A DNA stretch of 64,000 nucleotides, taken from Clytia hemisphaerica (taxonomy: Eukaryota > Cnidaria > Hydrozoa > Leptothecata > Clytiidae). The translations under genes and the position numbers were made by a program. Positions 47,525 to 58,395 of this stretch are shown here, one piece after another. Positions within the stretch are counted from its first letter, which is position 1, and every line of letters starts with the position of its first letter. The notes under the pieces were generated by a model that worked only from the letters and a program-made list of their open reading frames with translations, had not been told where the DNA came from and made no database searches. Where the stretch lies: contig CACVBU010000743.1 of the NCBI GenBank assembly GCA_902728285.1, forward strand, positions 1,392,357-1,456,356, read 5' to 3'.

Positions 47525-50149
47525 TGTCGATTGTATAGAGGTTGTATATAGGACTTACAGATTTACCTTTACTTATATCTTTTTAAATAACTTTTCTTCA
47601 GGTATCAAGAGAGGTATGGAAGATTTAACCAGACGGAGAGATTTTCTTGACCTCCTTTTTCGAGATATACAACAGAATGATGAATACCTCTCGGACATTT
47701 ACGATGGCAAAATGTATAAAACATTTAAAGATTTAGATGGAAATTTTTTCTTCAATGACAAACGCAACATCGGATTGATGCTAAATTTTGACTTCTTTGA
47801 TCCTTTCAAAAGGTCAAAGTACTCTTTAGGTGTCTTATATGCAGTGATAATTAATCTTCCAAGGGAATCACGCTTTTTATGGGAGAACGTCCTGGTAATC
47901 GCTGTTGTTCCTGGTCCTGAAGAACCAAAGCTAAGTATCAACAGCTTCCTTGAGCCTTTGGTTGATGAACTGATAGAAGGCTGGTACTCTGGGATGAGAA
48001 TAGAAGAGAGTGATGGACTTTGTTCGCTATACAAGTTTGCTGTTGTTTGCATTTCCAGCGACCTCCCAGCGTTACGAAAAATTGGTGGATTTTTGTCCTT
48101 CAGGGCTAAGCTAGGTATAAGTTATTTTTACAGCTATTTTTTCAAACACTTCCCATGTTAGTTATGCTTGAGTGGTGAGAACTTACGCGTTTTTAAAATG
48201 TGATCTGTGTGCTGGTTTCTTTGTGTTACCCCTTCTTTGTGATACATCGTTTGACATTGGCTTGCCTTATCTCTCTCATTTCAGGATGTAGTAAATGTTT
48301 GACGATTTTTACATGGGAGCAAAAGGCTAATGAAAAGAAAGGAACACCTGCAGTCGAAAGAAACCTTGGCAAGTTTGAGTCTAATAAATGGACTTCAAGA
48401 AAAGGTGATGAGCACAAGAGGCTAGGATTCAAAATTGCAAAAGCGAAAACGTTGGATGAAACTAAAACAGAAGAATCAAAACATGGTGTTCGCTATTCCG
48501 AACTTTTCCGACTTCCGTATTTTGATCCAATTAAGATGCATGTTGTTGACCCAATGCATAACCTTTTTCTAGGTATGATGAATTTAAAATTATAATCTTT
48601 CATGCATGAAATGGTGACAACTAACTTCCGATTTTTTGTGTAGAAGTGTCTGAAGAGAAAAACGTAAATTTTTAGCCTGAAAGGTTTATTTAGTTTTTCT
48701 TTTACTAAATTGATGATAGCTCCTGTTTTCGATATTCAATTTTCAGGAATCGCCCATCACGTCTTTGACACCTGGATGGAGACAGGAACCATTCAAGCAA
48801 AGATCCATTTTCAAAAAATTAATGCAAGACAAGAAAGAATTCGTGTTCCATCAGATATGGGTCGTATTAGCACGTCGGTTTGTAGCCATTACAAAAACAT
48901 GAAGGCTGATGAGTGGAAACATTGGGCTCTGATATATTCTACTTACTGTCTTAGGGGTATGTTTGCTGTGTATATTCTCTATTGTTTTCCGGTTTTTGAA
49001 AAGTATTGATTTCGTTTTATGACATCGAGTCTTTTGAATCAAATGATTGATTATCTAATTTATTTATATTTGTATTTTTGGTTTTAGGAATCATTCCTGA
49101 TAAGGATTTGCGAATTTGGACAAAATTTGTAAACGCATGTCACATGATATGTGTCCCTGTTGTTCGTTTGGCTGAAGTTGAAAAAGCCCACAAACTGCTG
49201 CAAGAATTTGCTAAAGAGTTCGAAGCCCGGTACAGCAGCAAATTTACGGTGCCGAACATGCATATGATGCTCCATCTTAAGGAAGGCATCGAGGATTATG
49301 GACCATTGTATGCTTTTTGGTGTTTTGGATTCGAGAGGTATGTATACAATTCTAGGACTAATGTTTCTAGAATCCCAACTTGTATAAACAATATAATTCA
49401 AAATTACCAAGCACTAAAAGCTATAAGGATTTTATATTCCTATTAGCATTTAGTTTTTTTTTCTTTATCAGACTCACTTGGCTAAAATATTTTCACCTAC
49501 TCACTGAAACAGGGGTGTAAATGTGTGTGTTTTTCTGGGAACAGAATGTTTTTATTAATTTGATTCTATATTTCTAATTGTCTTTTTTGACGTAGAACAT
49601 TAAGATACCCCTGTCTCCTTTCTATAGAAAAGCACATGATAACAGCTAAGCTGGATATCTTAAACATCCGTACCTTTAATAGGGTGATGCGATCGATTAT
49701 TGCTTTGAAATTATTTCTTCTAAATTTTCAGGTATAATGGGTTCTTATATTTTGGGTTCTTTTCAAACAAATGGTCACTCTATTCCTCTCCAAATTATGC
49801 GGAAATTCGTCACTTTTTCAAAAATGTCATCGGACAATGATTTTGATAACATTTTTATCGATGCTGAAGAAGATAACGACCGAAAACAGACCCCAAAAGT
49901 TGATTTCAAAGAAGCTCTTTCAACACTGTACACGTCACAAATCGATAGCTCTTGTTTTGAAAACGAAATTGAGGTTTTGAGATCCAAAGGTCGGCAGGCA
50001 AAGTTGGATAATGAAGTTATCAATTTACTTATTGAAATGTTTAATAATTTTTGTGGTATTGGAATAACGAAAATTTCTATTCTAGCTAAAAGTGCTAGTC
50101 GCATTTCAATTGGTAAACAGGTCTTTATATATATATAAAATTTTACTAT

Positions 50150-52428
50150 TTCCTATTCCTAGAAAATAAGGACAGAGAGCCCTTTAAGAAGACTCCCTGT
50201 CTATCTTGCATTTTTCTTTGCAATAGCCAGTCCACAAAACTTTTCAATCGAACAATTCTCATTTTTAATTACTTGATCGAGTAAAGTCAAAGAAATTCTA
50301 CCACGTTTGCAATTTTTATCATCGTTAAACATTAACAATTTACTCAAGCGACCAGAAGGCATTCTCACAACATGAGCTGCGTAGTTTCGTTGCTGTTGTT
50401 TGATAAAAACATTAACATCTGAGGTACCACATATAGTGTGAAGCTGGTTGTTGCTAATGACGTATCGAAAATCATTATTGACCTCATCTACATAACGAAA
50501 TCCACCTCTGACCATTCTCCTCAAAAACATTCTATAGGTGACATCGAGGCGATCGTACTGGAGAGACGTTAAGTTCCAGTTCTGACATGAATACGTTAAC
50601 CGGCTCCTGACGAAACTGTTGAGGAAGAAGATACGAACACGTAGGTTGATTTGGAAGTTTTGTAGCAGGTTAGACATTTGGGCGAATTTTACAATTGCAA
50701 GTTGAATTCGTTGATTGAGTTCTGCTTCCCCTGTGTTTGGTTGAAGGTGATTAAGGACAGCACCAAGATATTTGAATTCTTTGACATTTTTGAGTTGCTC
50801 TTCACGAAGAGATATGATAGAATCGAGATGTTGTTCTTGATTGATGGTCATTGTTTCGGTTTTCGAGACATTGATTGTCAAACCAAAGGCAGTGAAAGTT
50901 AAATCCAAAAGCTCTGTTGCAGCACTGATACCCTCGAGTGAAAGTAGAAAGAGGACGATGTCATCAGCATATCCACACCAAGAGAGAGTCGCTTCTCCCC
51001 AAGTTCTTATACCACTTGCTCTCATCTCGAATCTTTCTGCACGAGAGTGTGCTTGTGGGTTAACTCGATATTTGTGTTTGAAGTACTTGATTCGGTTATC
51101 ATCTTTACATTTTTCGATAAATACTCTCATAACGAAGTCTAGATATAAATTGAACAAAAAGGGACTTTCGGGTCCCCCTTGACGCACACCGGAAGTCGTT
51201 TTGAAGGATATCATAGCATCGTCGTAGGTGAGGGTGGTATTTTCGTACAAGGTTTGAAGAATTTCGAAAGTTCGAGGGATGGATCTATCAGGGAAGCGCA
51301 GTTTTATACTTTCAAAGAGCCAGCTTCGTGGTATGTGGTCGAAAGCTGCACTTAAATCAACAAATAGAAGAAATGTAGGTTCAGACTTTTTGTTTGAAAT
51401 TTGGTGAACTCGTTTGACTGTGTAGATACCGTCTGTTGTTCCACGGTCCTTTCTAAAGCCATTTTGCTCATCCGATAACTGATTCTCGTACCAGGGTCTG
51501 AGTCGTTCAAGAATCATATTAATGGCTAATTTGCAGACGGTTGATCCTATACTAATTCCGCGGTATTTTGTTGGGTCTTTCTTTGAACCTTTCCCTTTCC
51601 ACAATGTCTTAAGTCTAGAGTTTCCCCACACACCAGGGATGTCGAGATTATCCCACAGGTTGAACATCATTCTCTGTATCACCTGAAGCATGATTGGTTC
51701 GGTACATCTTTTCAAGAGCTCCGGTTCAATGTCGTTAGATGCCTTATTATTTTTAAGTTTTTGTAAGTGTTTCTGTATTTCTTCAACGGTTGGGGGTGCA
51801 TCATTTAATTCAGAATTCAATGAGATATTCTGTAGAGCATTGACGAAAATTGGAAGATTCAGAAATTCCTCAGGTGTTTGGGTTGTAGAAGGGTCTTCTG
51901 GGTTAAAAATGTGTTTTAAAAAATGGTTCAAAAGTTTGTCCGGAGGACATGATCCAATGACTGGGTTTTAAGGTGGGTTTCTTGCTTTTTTGGCACGGGC
52001 AAATAATTTATCAAGTTCTCTGTTAATGGACAATTGGTTTATTTTCTCGGCTTCATCTCTATAAAATTGATTTCGTAGTTGTCGAGCTCTAGTTCTGATT
52101 TTCTTACGAACGGCTTTCACTTTTTTCGGACAGGCATTTCTCATTACCAATAGTTCTTTCTGTTGATATAGTTCCTTAAGTTTTACATCCTCATGCCACG
52201 GCTGGTGTAGTTTTCGGGCAACTATTTTCGGAATCGTTTCGTCTGCAGCTTCTTGAATAGAAGTAATAAAGTGTTCGTTGAGTTGAGTATTCGATTGCAT
52301 TTCTGGCTGAATATACTCAAGCTTGATGGAGAGATTCCTTTTAAAGTTTTGTTCTGTCTCTGCTCGATTCAGGGATTTGAAGTCAAAACGTTTCTTTGGT
52401 GATTTCATTCGATGCTTTGCCACCAACA
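50150..52428 (-). mobile_element. RTE-like LINE, 5'-truncated, almost open
   Basis: On the minus strand a nearly continuous frame runs from 52426 to 50201, broken by one in-frame TAA at 51968-51970. The upstream part (52426-51968) is the basic linker that follows the endonuclease. The downstream 576 residues are the reverse transcriptase: NNKASNDIEPELLKR, DPTKYRGISIGSTVCKLAIN, DEQNGFRKDRGTTDGI, FVDLSAAFDHIPRSWL, GVRQGGPESPFLFNLYLD, and the catalytic box GYADDIVLF intact. The C-terminal part follows (YLGAVLNHL, LTYSCQNWNL, MFLRRMVRGG). The endonuclease is absent, and the short untranslated end runs into a (ta)n tract at 50130. It lies inside the tnp2 gene and is the younger insert. RTE placement is by eye. 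Confidence 0.85.
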
Positions 52429-52802
52429 GCTACCGTGGTGATTCACCGTATAGCTATGTTTTAGCCCGCTGGCACGAGAAAAGTAAATCTGGGGATATTG
52501 TATTCCGACCGGCTATCATAAAGAGTTTGTATCAAGTCCTAGCATGGGAGGATAGTCAAGATAAAAATTTTTGGGTCGCTGAAGTTGGATGGTTTAAGGA
52601 GTACGAAGAGAGGAAGAAATTTTACTACGGTGAAAATTCAAAGACAACAATCTGGAAAACAACCTTCGAGCAGAACCACACCTTTATTCCAGTAAGGTTT
52701 ATAAAGAATAGATTCGTTTACTTGAAAGAGAGTATCAAATTTGGGAAAGAACCAGCAGACGTTACTATTTGTATAGAAATACCCTTTAATTCTTTCTTGT
52801 AA

Positions 52803-54175
52803 AATACACTTTTTAATAGCAATATCATGGTACAGAAACACTCCCATAGGTTAGGTTCGTGACACAGGACTGTATGTAACAACTTCCTTTTTGTTGATAA
52901 ATTCTTAGACCTTCACCCCGTTGAAGCCTTGAAGGTGGGAATACACGCTTTTTTAATAACAATTCATAATAACACAAGGCTGAAATTTGGCCAAACACTA
53001 AGAACAATCCTAAGCCTGAGATTTGAAAAACGCCTTGAAAAAAATGTTATTACGCCCTCTTAACCCCATAACCCTTTATCGCGGTCAGAATACGTTCAAA
53101 GAAGGGCTGCTTACCGGCCCTCCATAACAAGTAAAATAAGCTATTTTTAAGAACCTCTTAAGAACATTTGAGCCTTAAAATTTCCAAAAAAAGAACAGCC
53201 AATTCTGAATCAAAGTTTAGTAAAAACCATTCCTATCGTCTTTTTGAGCTCAAAACAATAGATAGTATTAATGAAAACTTTTAATTTTACTGATTGAAAA
53301 AGCGCCACCGGGAGACTTAGGGTGTTACATAATATGGTTAATTTTTCTTAATATCTAAGTTTGTTTTGCTCAATTTTTCCTTTCAATACTGTACATTTAT
53401 TATATGGTATAGCATAAAATCTATATGCAACGAACAAAATATGTAAATTAAAAATTTTTATTCTAAGAAATGAGAAAACAAAATTTTAAATTTTTGAACC
53501 TCTTTCTATTCGATATTGTATGCGGTAGTCGCATATCTCGATTTTTTAAGCGCAATATAGATAGTTAGTATAGCGGTAATATAACGTTTCCGCATACTGT
53601 ATACAAAAGTATAATGTATCTGGATACGTATAACTCGGTATCCACATAAGGTATACCATATCCATGAGTATCAAAACAACGGATACTGTATACGGGAAAA
53701 TTTATATTCAATATATTTTTAAAACGTATACGCGCTGTATATCTCCGGATATGTATCAAATTAGAACTCAACATACTCCCGTATTCAGCTATGTTTCACG
53801 CAGTGTAAGCAATTGAAAAATATTGTTGAAATTGAAAATTTTGAAAAAGAACTTCCAGGAAATAAAGTAGGGATGTTAGAGATGTATATAGATTTTACAA
53901 AAAGTATTCCAAGATACATCTTCGCCATTTTGAAAAATCGCCCCTCTATATGAAAATCTCTGTATTCTCTCCCATTTTGTGATTTTTGAGGCATTAGATT
54001 TTCCCCTTTCCTAAAGGGGTTGTGTGAGCTATGGTAAATATCCTATTTATTTACAAGCCCAATGAGCAATGAGGTTCCTTTGTCTATTAAATTTTAAAAA
54101 TGACTTCCCATCCTTTGTTTAAAAGGTCCCTGCTACCTAGACCTGGTTCCTAATATAATTTTTTCATATTTTCAG
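52803..54175. other. gene-free stretch with GTATAC-rich tract
   Basis: No gene is supported. 53555-53790 holds an AT-rich tract of degenerate GTATAC/ATACGTAT repeats ending in catactcccgtattc, the inverse of a 15-mer at 34551 and 34612. The remaining sequence is AT-rich and featureless. Confidence 0.5.
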
Positions 54176-54888
54176 ATTTCTTGGATATTGCCATTGCCAG
54201 TGCTGTTGATTGTGGTTACTACAACATTGCAGAACCTGGACTGTCAGTCAAAAAGCTTGCTGTAAAGTTATCTGAACATTTCAAATCTGATGAATTTATT
54301 GAGTATGCATGCAAGCAATTTTCAAAAGACCATGCTTGAAATTATTAAAAAAGAGACCATCATCAAAAATACGCAATCTTCTTTATCAAAATTTTACAAA
54401 ATGGTTATTAATGAAGCTTAGGTTGCGAAATGGAATCGACTCCTGGAAAGCCTTGGTTGTTCCAGCCCACACTCCTTTTTTCTGTTCAATTTTGTTGCGG
54501 TTAGTGTAAAACGCAGGTCACAGGTCACAGGTCGCAGATCACAGGTTACGGGTCACAGGTCAACAAAGTGCAGACCGGAATAAAGATAATAAGATCATAA
54601 CATATACATAAAATAACATCAATACATAACGCATTAAATTACTATTTAGATATTATAAAATGACAATTAAATAGAATAACAACCTAGTGACACTTACTTA
54701 CAAAAATAATGACAAAATCATAAAATATGATGCCTAACAAGACAAAAGCACGAAAAATATTTATTATACAAAATGTGATGTGGATGGTGTGAATGGATAA
54801 AAAATGGCACCAAACAGAAGCTTGCAAGGTCCCTAAGAGAGTGGTTTTAGAAGGATGGAACTAATTAATTATTCAATTATTATTTTAA

Positions 54889-55634
54889 CCCTATTATTAT
54901 CAGGCTTTTTCGGATTTTGTATTCTCAAGGGGGGGGGGGTGTTTTCCACCAGCCTTGCATAACTTTTGATCTAGAAAAGATATGGACTTGAAATTTGGCA
55001 GAAATGTTCTCTACCATAAAGGGAGTTAATAGAACAAAATTTGGGTTGATGACGTCATCATAAAGGTGATGACGTCATCACAAACTTTCACACTCATCGC
55101 TTACCAATGAAAAAGTACTATTCAATGAAATAGCAATTAAAGTTGAACCAATGGAGATTTTTCAATTCTGTTTTGAATTTCTAAAAGGCAAAATAAATAT
55201 CTTTAACATATTTGCCGGTTTTTAACATACTGATAAAATTGACATTTAAAATCCATACAGAAAATGAGTAAATTTGTTCAAAAAAACAATGACGTCATTT
55301 TTGATGACGTCGGCAGTTTTTGAAAATTTTTTAAAATTTATTATTGATACCTAAAACCTGTCAAAATTTGAAGTCAGTTGGATGCCTAGATCAAAAGTTC
55401 AGCTACATTTAAGCTTTTCGGATTTTACAGGGTTTTATGATACGATTGCACAAAAAAGTGATAAAACCTGATCTGGTCGGTGTGTAATTGTAAAATTTGG
55501 TATACATGCTGCTAATAGGATTATATTAAAAGTCAAAAACTTTCAGAGTGTTAAAAAAAAATTTCAGTGAGCTATTAGCAAAATAGTGTCAGCCTGGTGG
55601 AAAACACCCCCCCCCCCCCCTGATAAAAATAGGG
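54889..55634. mobile_element. piggyBac-like non-autonomous element in TTAA
   Basis: TTAA flanks both sides (54885-54888 and 55635-55638). The ends CCCTATTATTATCAGG and CCTGATAAAAATAGGG are inverted; TTAA plus CCC ends are typical of piggyBac. Further in lie a G-run plus tgttttccaccag and its inverse. A paralogous uninterrupted copy at 58420-58460 reads ttattttaatgacttaat, showing the empty TTAA site. Three TGACGTCA palindromes lie inside (55052, 55070, 55290). Confidence 0.85.
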
Positions 55635-56741
55635 TTAATGTCTTAATTGACAATTTTTGACAAAAATATTAACCGAATCATAAAATCTGATGCAAGAAAA
55701 GACAAAAACACGAAAAATATTTATAATACATGTGATGTTGATAGTGTGAATGGATATAAAACGGCACCAATCAGTGCCAAAATAATTCCTATTCATTACA
55801 CTATTATGAGAAAGACCGTACACACATTTGAATTTTCTTTGAATGCTCTTTTCTATATAATTTTCTGGGTATGAAAATGTTCTTTCTCTTCCGTCCTTCC
55901 TTTCTGGCATCTTTGTGATAATCATTCCAAACGTTTCCAGTATGATTGCTATTCGAAGTGTTAAAAAACGATATCTTGATTGCGATTTCTTTGGTCTCCT
56001 TCACGATCCTGAAAAAATAAAGACGAATAGTAAATTTTAAGTTTAAATTTTTTTTAGCTGCAGACGTTATAAACTATACCTTTTCTTTCCATGGAAAAAA
56101 GAATGCTCCAGAAGGATAAAGAAAAAACTTCTTAAATTTCATGGCCAAACTTTATGTTTCACGAAATGTATTCTACCAAGGACTTTGCTAATTTATTGTC
56201 GTTGAGACAGGGGTGTTTCCAAGTCAAATTTCAGTAGTTTGAAGTACCAAGCTCACTCAGTGATGCAGGGGTATTAACAAGAAATTAGCATAGTTTTGGA
56301 AAGATATTATTATAAAGTCTTGTTACATTTCACCTACCTTTACTAGCATATTTTCGGTACTTTCTGCTGGCGACCACACAAAGTCAGCTGAGGATAGTCG
56401 CAATAAGGAAACCAATAATACACTCCAGCTTGAATCTGAGGGAAAAGAAGTTAAAATAAAAAGTTTTAACATAAAGTTTACTGAAGATTATGTAATTTTT
56501 CCAGGGTTTGCTCTCAAAAATAAATATCATCAGAAATTGAAACCTGAAATAAGCTACACCGATAAAGCCTTTAAGAATTAACTTAAATATCAAAGGCATT
56601 TTCAGTTTAAATGTAAACTACTTACATTATCTAGTTGATTTTTGTAAGAGAACCAGCTTCTTCCAGTCTTCGTGCATGAAACATCCAACTTTTACAGAAC
56701 CTTTACTTTGTTTGATTTTTGTTTTGAACTACAAGTGATTT

Positions 56742-56776
56742 CGAATTCGAACGTTTGAACGTTCGAACGTTCGAAA
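56742..56776. repeat. palindromic CGAACGTT microsatellite
   Basis: tcgaattcgaacgtttgaac and three further units of gttcgaac form an almost perfect self-complementary array. A GC-rich segment follows (56808-56860), unusual for this area. Confidence 0.7.
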
Positions 56777-57132
56777 GCTGTCCAGAAAAGAAGCCATTCC
56801 ATTGTTGATTCGGCGGACGCTGGGGGCGGCGCGAGTGGGACGGGGAGCGGGTGCGTGGTTTGTAATTTGGAAAGGGCGTGACGGAGAGAATTTTACAAGT
56901 TTTTATTCTACGGGTGGGCGATCTTACGAGGTATTCAAACAGGGAGTGGCCGTTTTACTAAAATATATTTAACACTTAAAGAGAAGTCAATAAAGTAAAA
57001 GAGAAAAAGATATATATAATATCTCTCCTCTATATCTCAGAGCAGGTAGGTAAAGTCTCAGAAATTTTCTTGGGATAAAAGCTGAGAGTCGACGAGGTTA
57101 TATTTATATATTTCAAATATAAATCTTGGGCA

Positions 57133-58100
57133 TAGTAGAGGCCACTATGTCTTCCCGTGTGCAGCAGCTTGTGCAAAGGGATTTTATGATTGAATATTGT
57201 TCCTTGAATGTAGAAGATCAAAATTTGAGAGGTGGGGCCGGGTGTGACTACCCGTTGCCATGGAAACTGACGTCATTGGTTACTATGGCAACCAAAATAA
57301 AAAGTCGTCAAAATTGAAAATTTTTTGTTTCAGTCGAAAGAGCATGAAAAACTGATAAAGAAAAAGGTCACAACCTATATCTGAAAATGAATATATCAGG
57401 AGATATTAAAGAAATAAGGCAAAATGACGTCATAAAACGATGACGTCATCGAAAAATAAAAATTTGCCAAAATTCGAAAATTTTTGGTTTTTTGGAAAAA
57501 AGACCCTCCAGGGAACATAAAATATTATTACGAAAACGTTTGAAAATTCGTTAAAAAAAGTCTATTGGCCAAAATTGACAATTTCATTTTTTGCCTGTCG
57601 AAGGTTGGAGCTTGCCCAAACACATTACAGGCAAAATTTAAAAATATCAATTTTGGCTCATAGACTTCTTAAAAAGGATTTTCAGACTTTTTCGTAATAA
57701 TAATTTTTGTTCACTGGAAGGTACTCTTTCCAAAAAACCAAAAGTTTTTGAATTTTGGCAAATTTTTTTTTTCGGTGACGTCATCGTTTTATGACGTCAT
57801 TTTGCCTTATTTCCTTAATATCTCCTGATATAATCATTTTCAGATATAGGTTGTGACCTTTTTCTTTATCAGTTTTTCATGCTCTTTCGACTGAAACAAA
57901 AAATTTTCAATTTTGACGACTTTTTATTTTGGTTGCCATAGTAACCAATGACGTCAGTTTCCATGGCAACGGGTGGTCACACCCGGCCCCACCTCTCAAA
58001 TTTTGATCTTCTACATTCAAGGAACAATATTCAATCATAAAATCCCTTTGCACAAGCTGCTGCACACGGGAAGCTTTTTCGCGACATAGTGGCCCCTACT
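57133..58100. mobile_element. ~970-bp near-perfect palindrome (foldback element), TA-bounded
   Basis: The left arm from 57133 (tagtagaggccactatgtc) and the right arm ending at 58100 (gacatagtggcccctacta) are inverted copies over about 450 bp each with few differences, centred near 57616. Both arms contain tgacgtcat palindromes. The outermost bases are TA on both sides, suggesting a mariner-type target. An open frame at 57126-57317 is within the arm and not considered a gene. Confidence 0.85.
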
Positions 58101-58395
58101 AGCACTACACTTTCGTCTCATAAAAACGTTTTATAGACGTTTAAAAAACGTTGATCAAAATCACGTTTAAATCAAGTTTAGAAAAAACGCTTATTAAACG
58201 TTGTTAGCAAAACCTTTGAAAAACGTTTGGATTATAACGTTTCAACAACGTTTTATAAACGTTAAGAAATAACGCGTTTTCTCTACAACGTTGAAAAAAC
58301 GTTTTTGAAACGTTTTTTGGCAACGCGTTTCTTCACAACGTAATTTAAACCTAAAAAAAACGTTTTGAAAACGTTGTGTGCCGGCTGGGTAAGAG
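58101..58395. repeat. AACGTT array ending in gtgtgccggctgggt
   Basis: About 14 copies of aacgtt within degenerate 15-25-bp units (aaaacgttttataaacgtt) end in acgttgtgtgccggctgggt, which matches the ends of the small MITE at 62059-62158. It is probably a half element whose left end was lost when the neighbouring palindrome inserted. Confidence 0.65.

Larger units (their letters stand above)
45211..52802 (+). pseudogene. tnp2-type (CACTA/EnSpm-related) transposase gene, nearly complete
   Basis: Exons 45211-45379, 45495-45587, 45897-45985, 46142-46511, 46709-46864, 47602-48114, 48285-48572, 48747-48956, 49088-49337 and 49732-50120 agree in phase and GT/AG borders; a last coding part ends at 52802. 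The N-terminus has a Cys/His cluster (CALCKTKCSKATFYRSH). Then come an acidic linker, a zinc-binding block (YVVCPSCYFIYP), and the tnp2 core: FFDPFKRSKYSLGVLYAVII, VPGPEEPKLSINSFLEPLVD, DLPALRKIGGF, CSKCLTIF, RLPYFDPIKMHVVDPMHNLF, and further YGPLYAFWCFGFER. The tail (NHTFIPVRFIKNR) is also conserved in the family. Defects: an in-frame TAG at 46310-46312 and a small indel just after YNG near 49742. An RTE-like LINE lies before the last part. Terminal repeats of this element were not found. Confidence 0.8.

Noticed and set aside
56333-56690. Possible small cysteine-rich two-exon peptide on the minus strand (SWFSYKN..., YYWFPYCDYPQLTLCGRQQK)
   Set aside because: The splice signals are plausible but no start codon or upstream exon was found, and the family is unrecognised.
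57126-57317. Open frame of 63 codons
   Set aside because: It lies in one arm of the palindrome and has no protein-like similarity.
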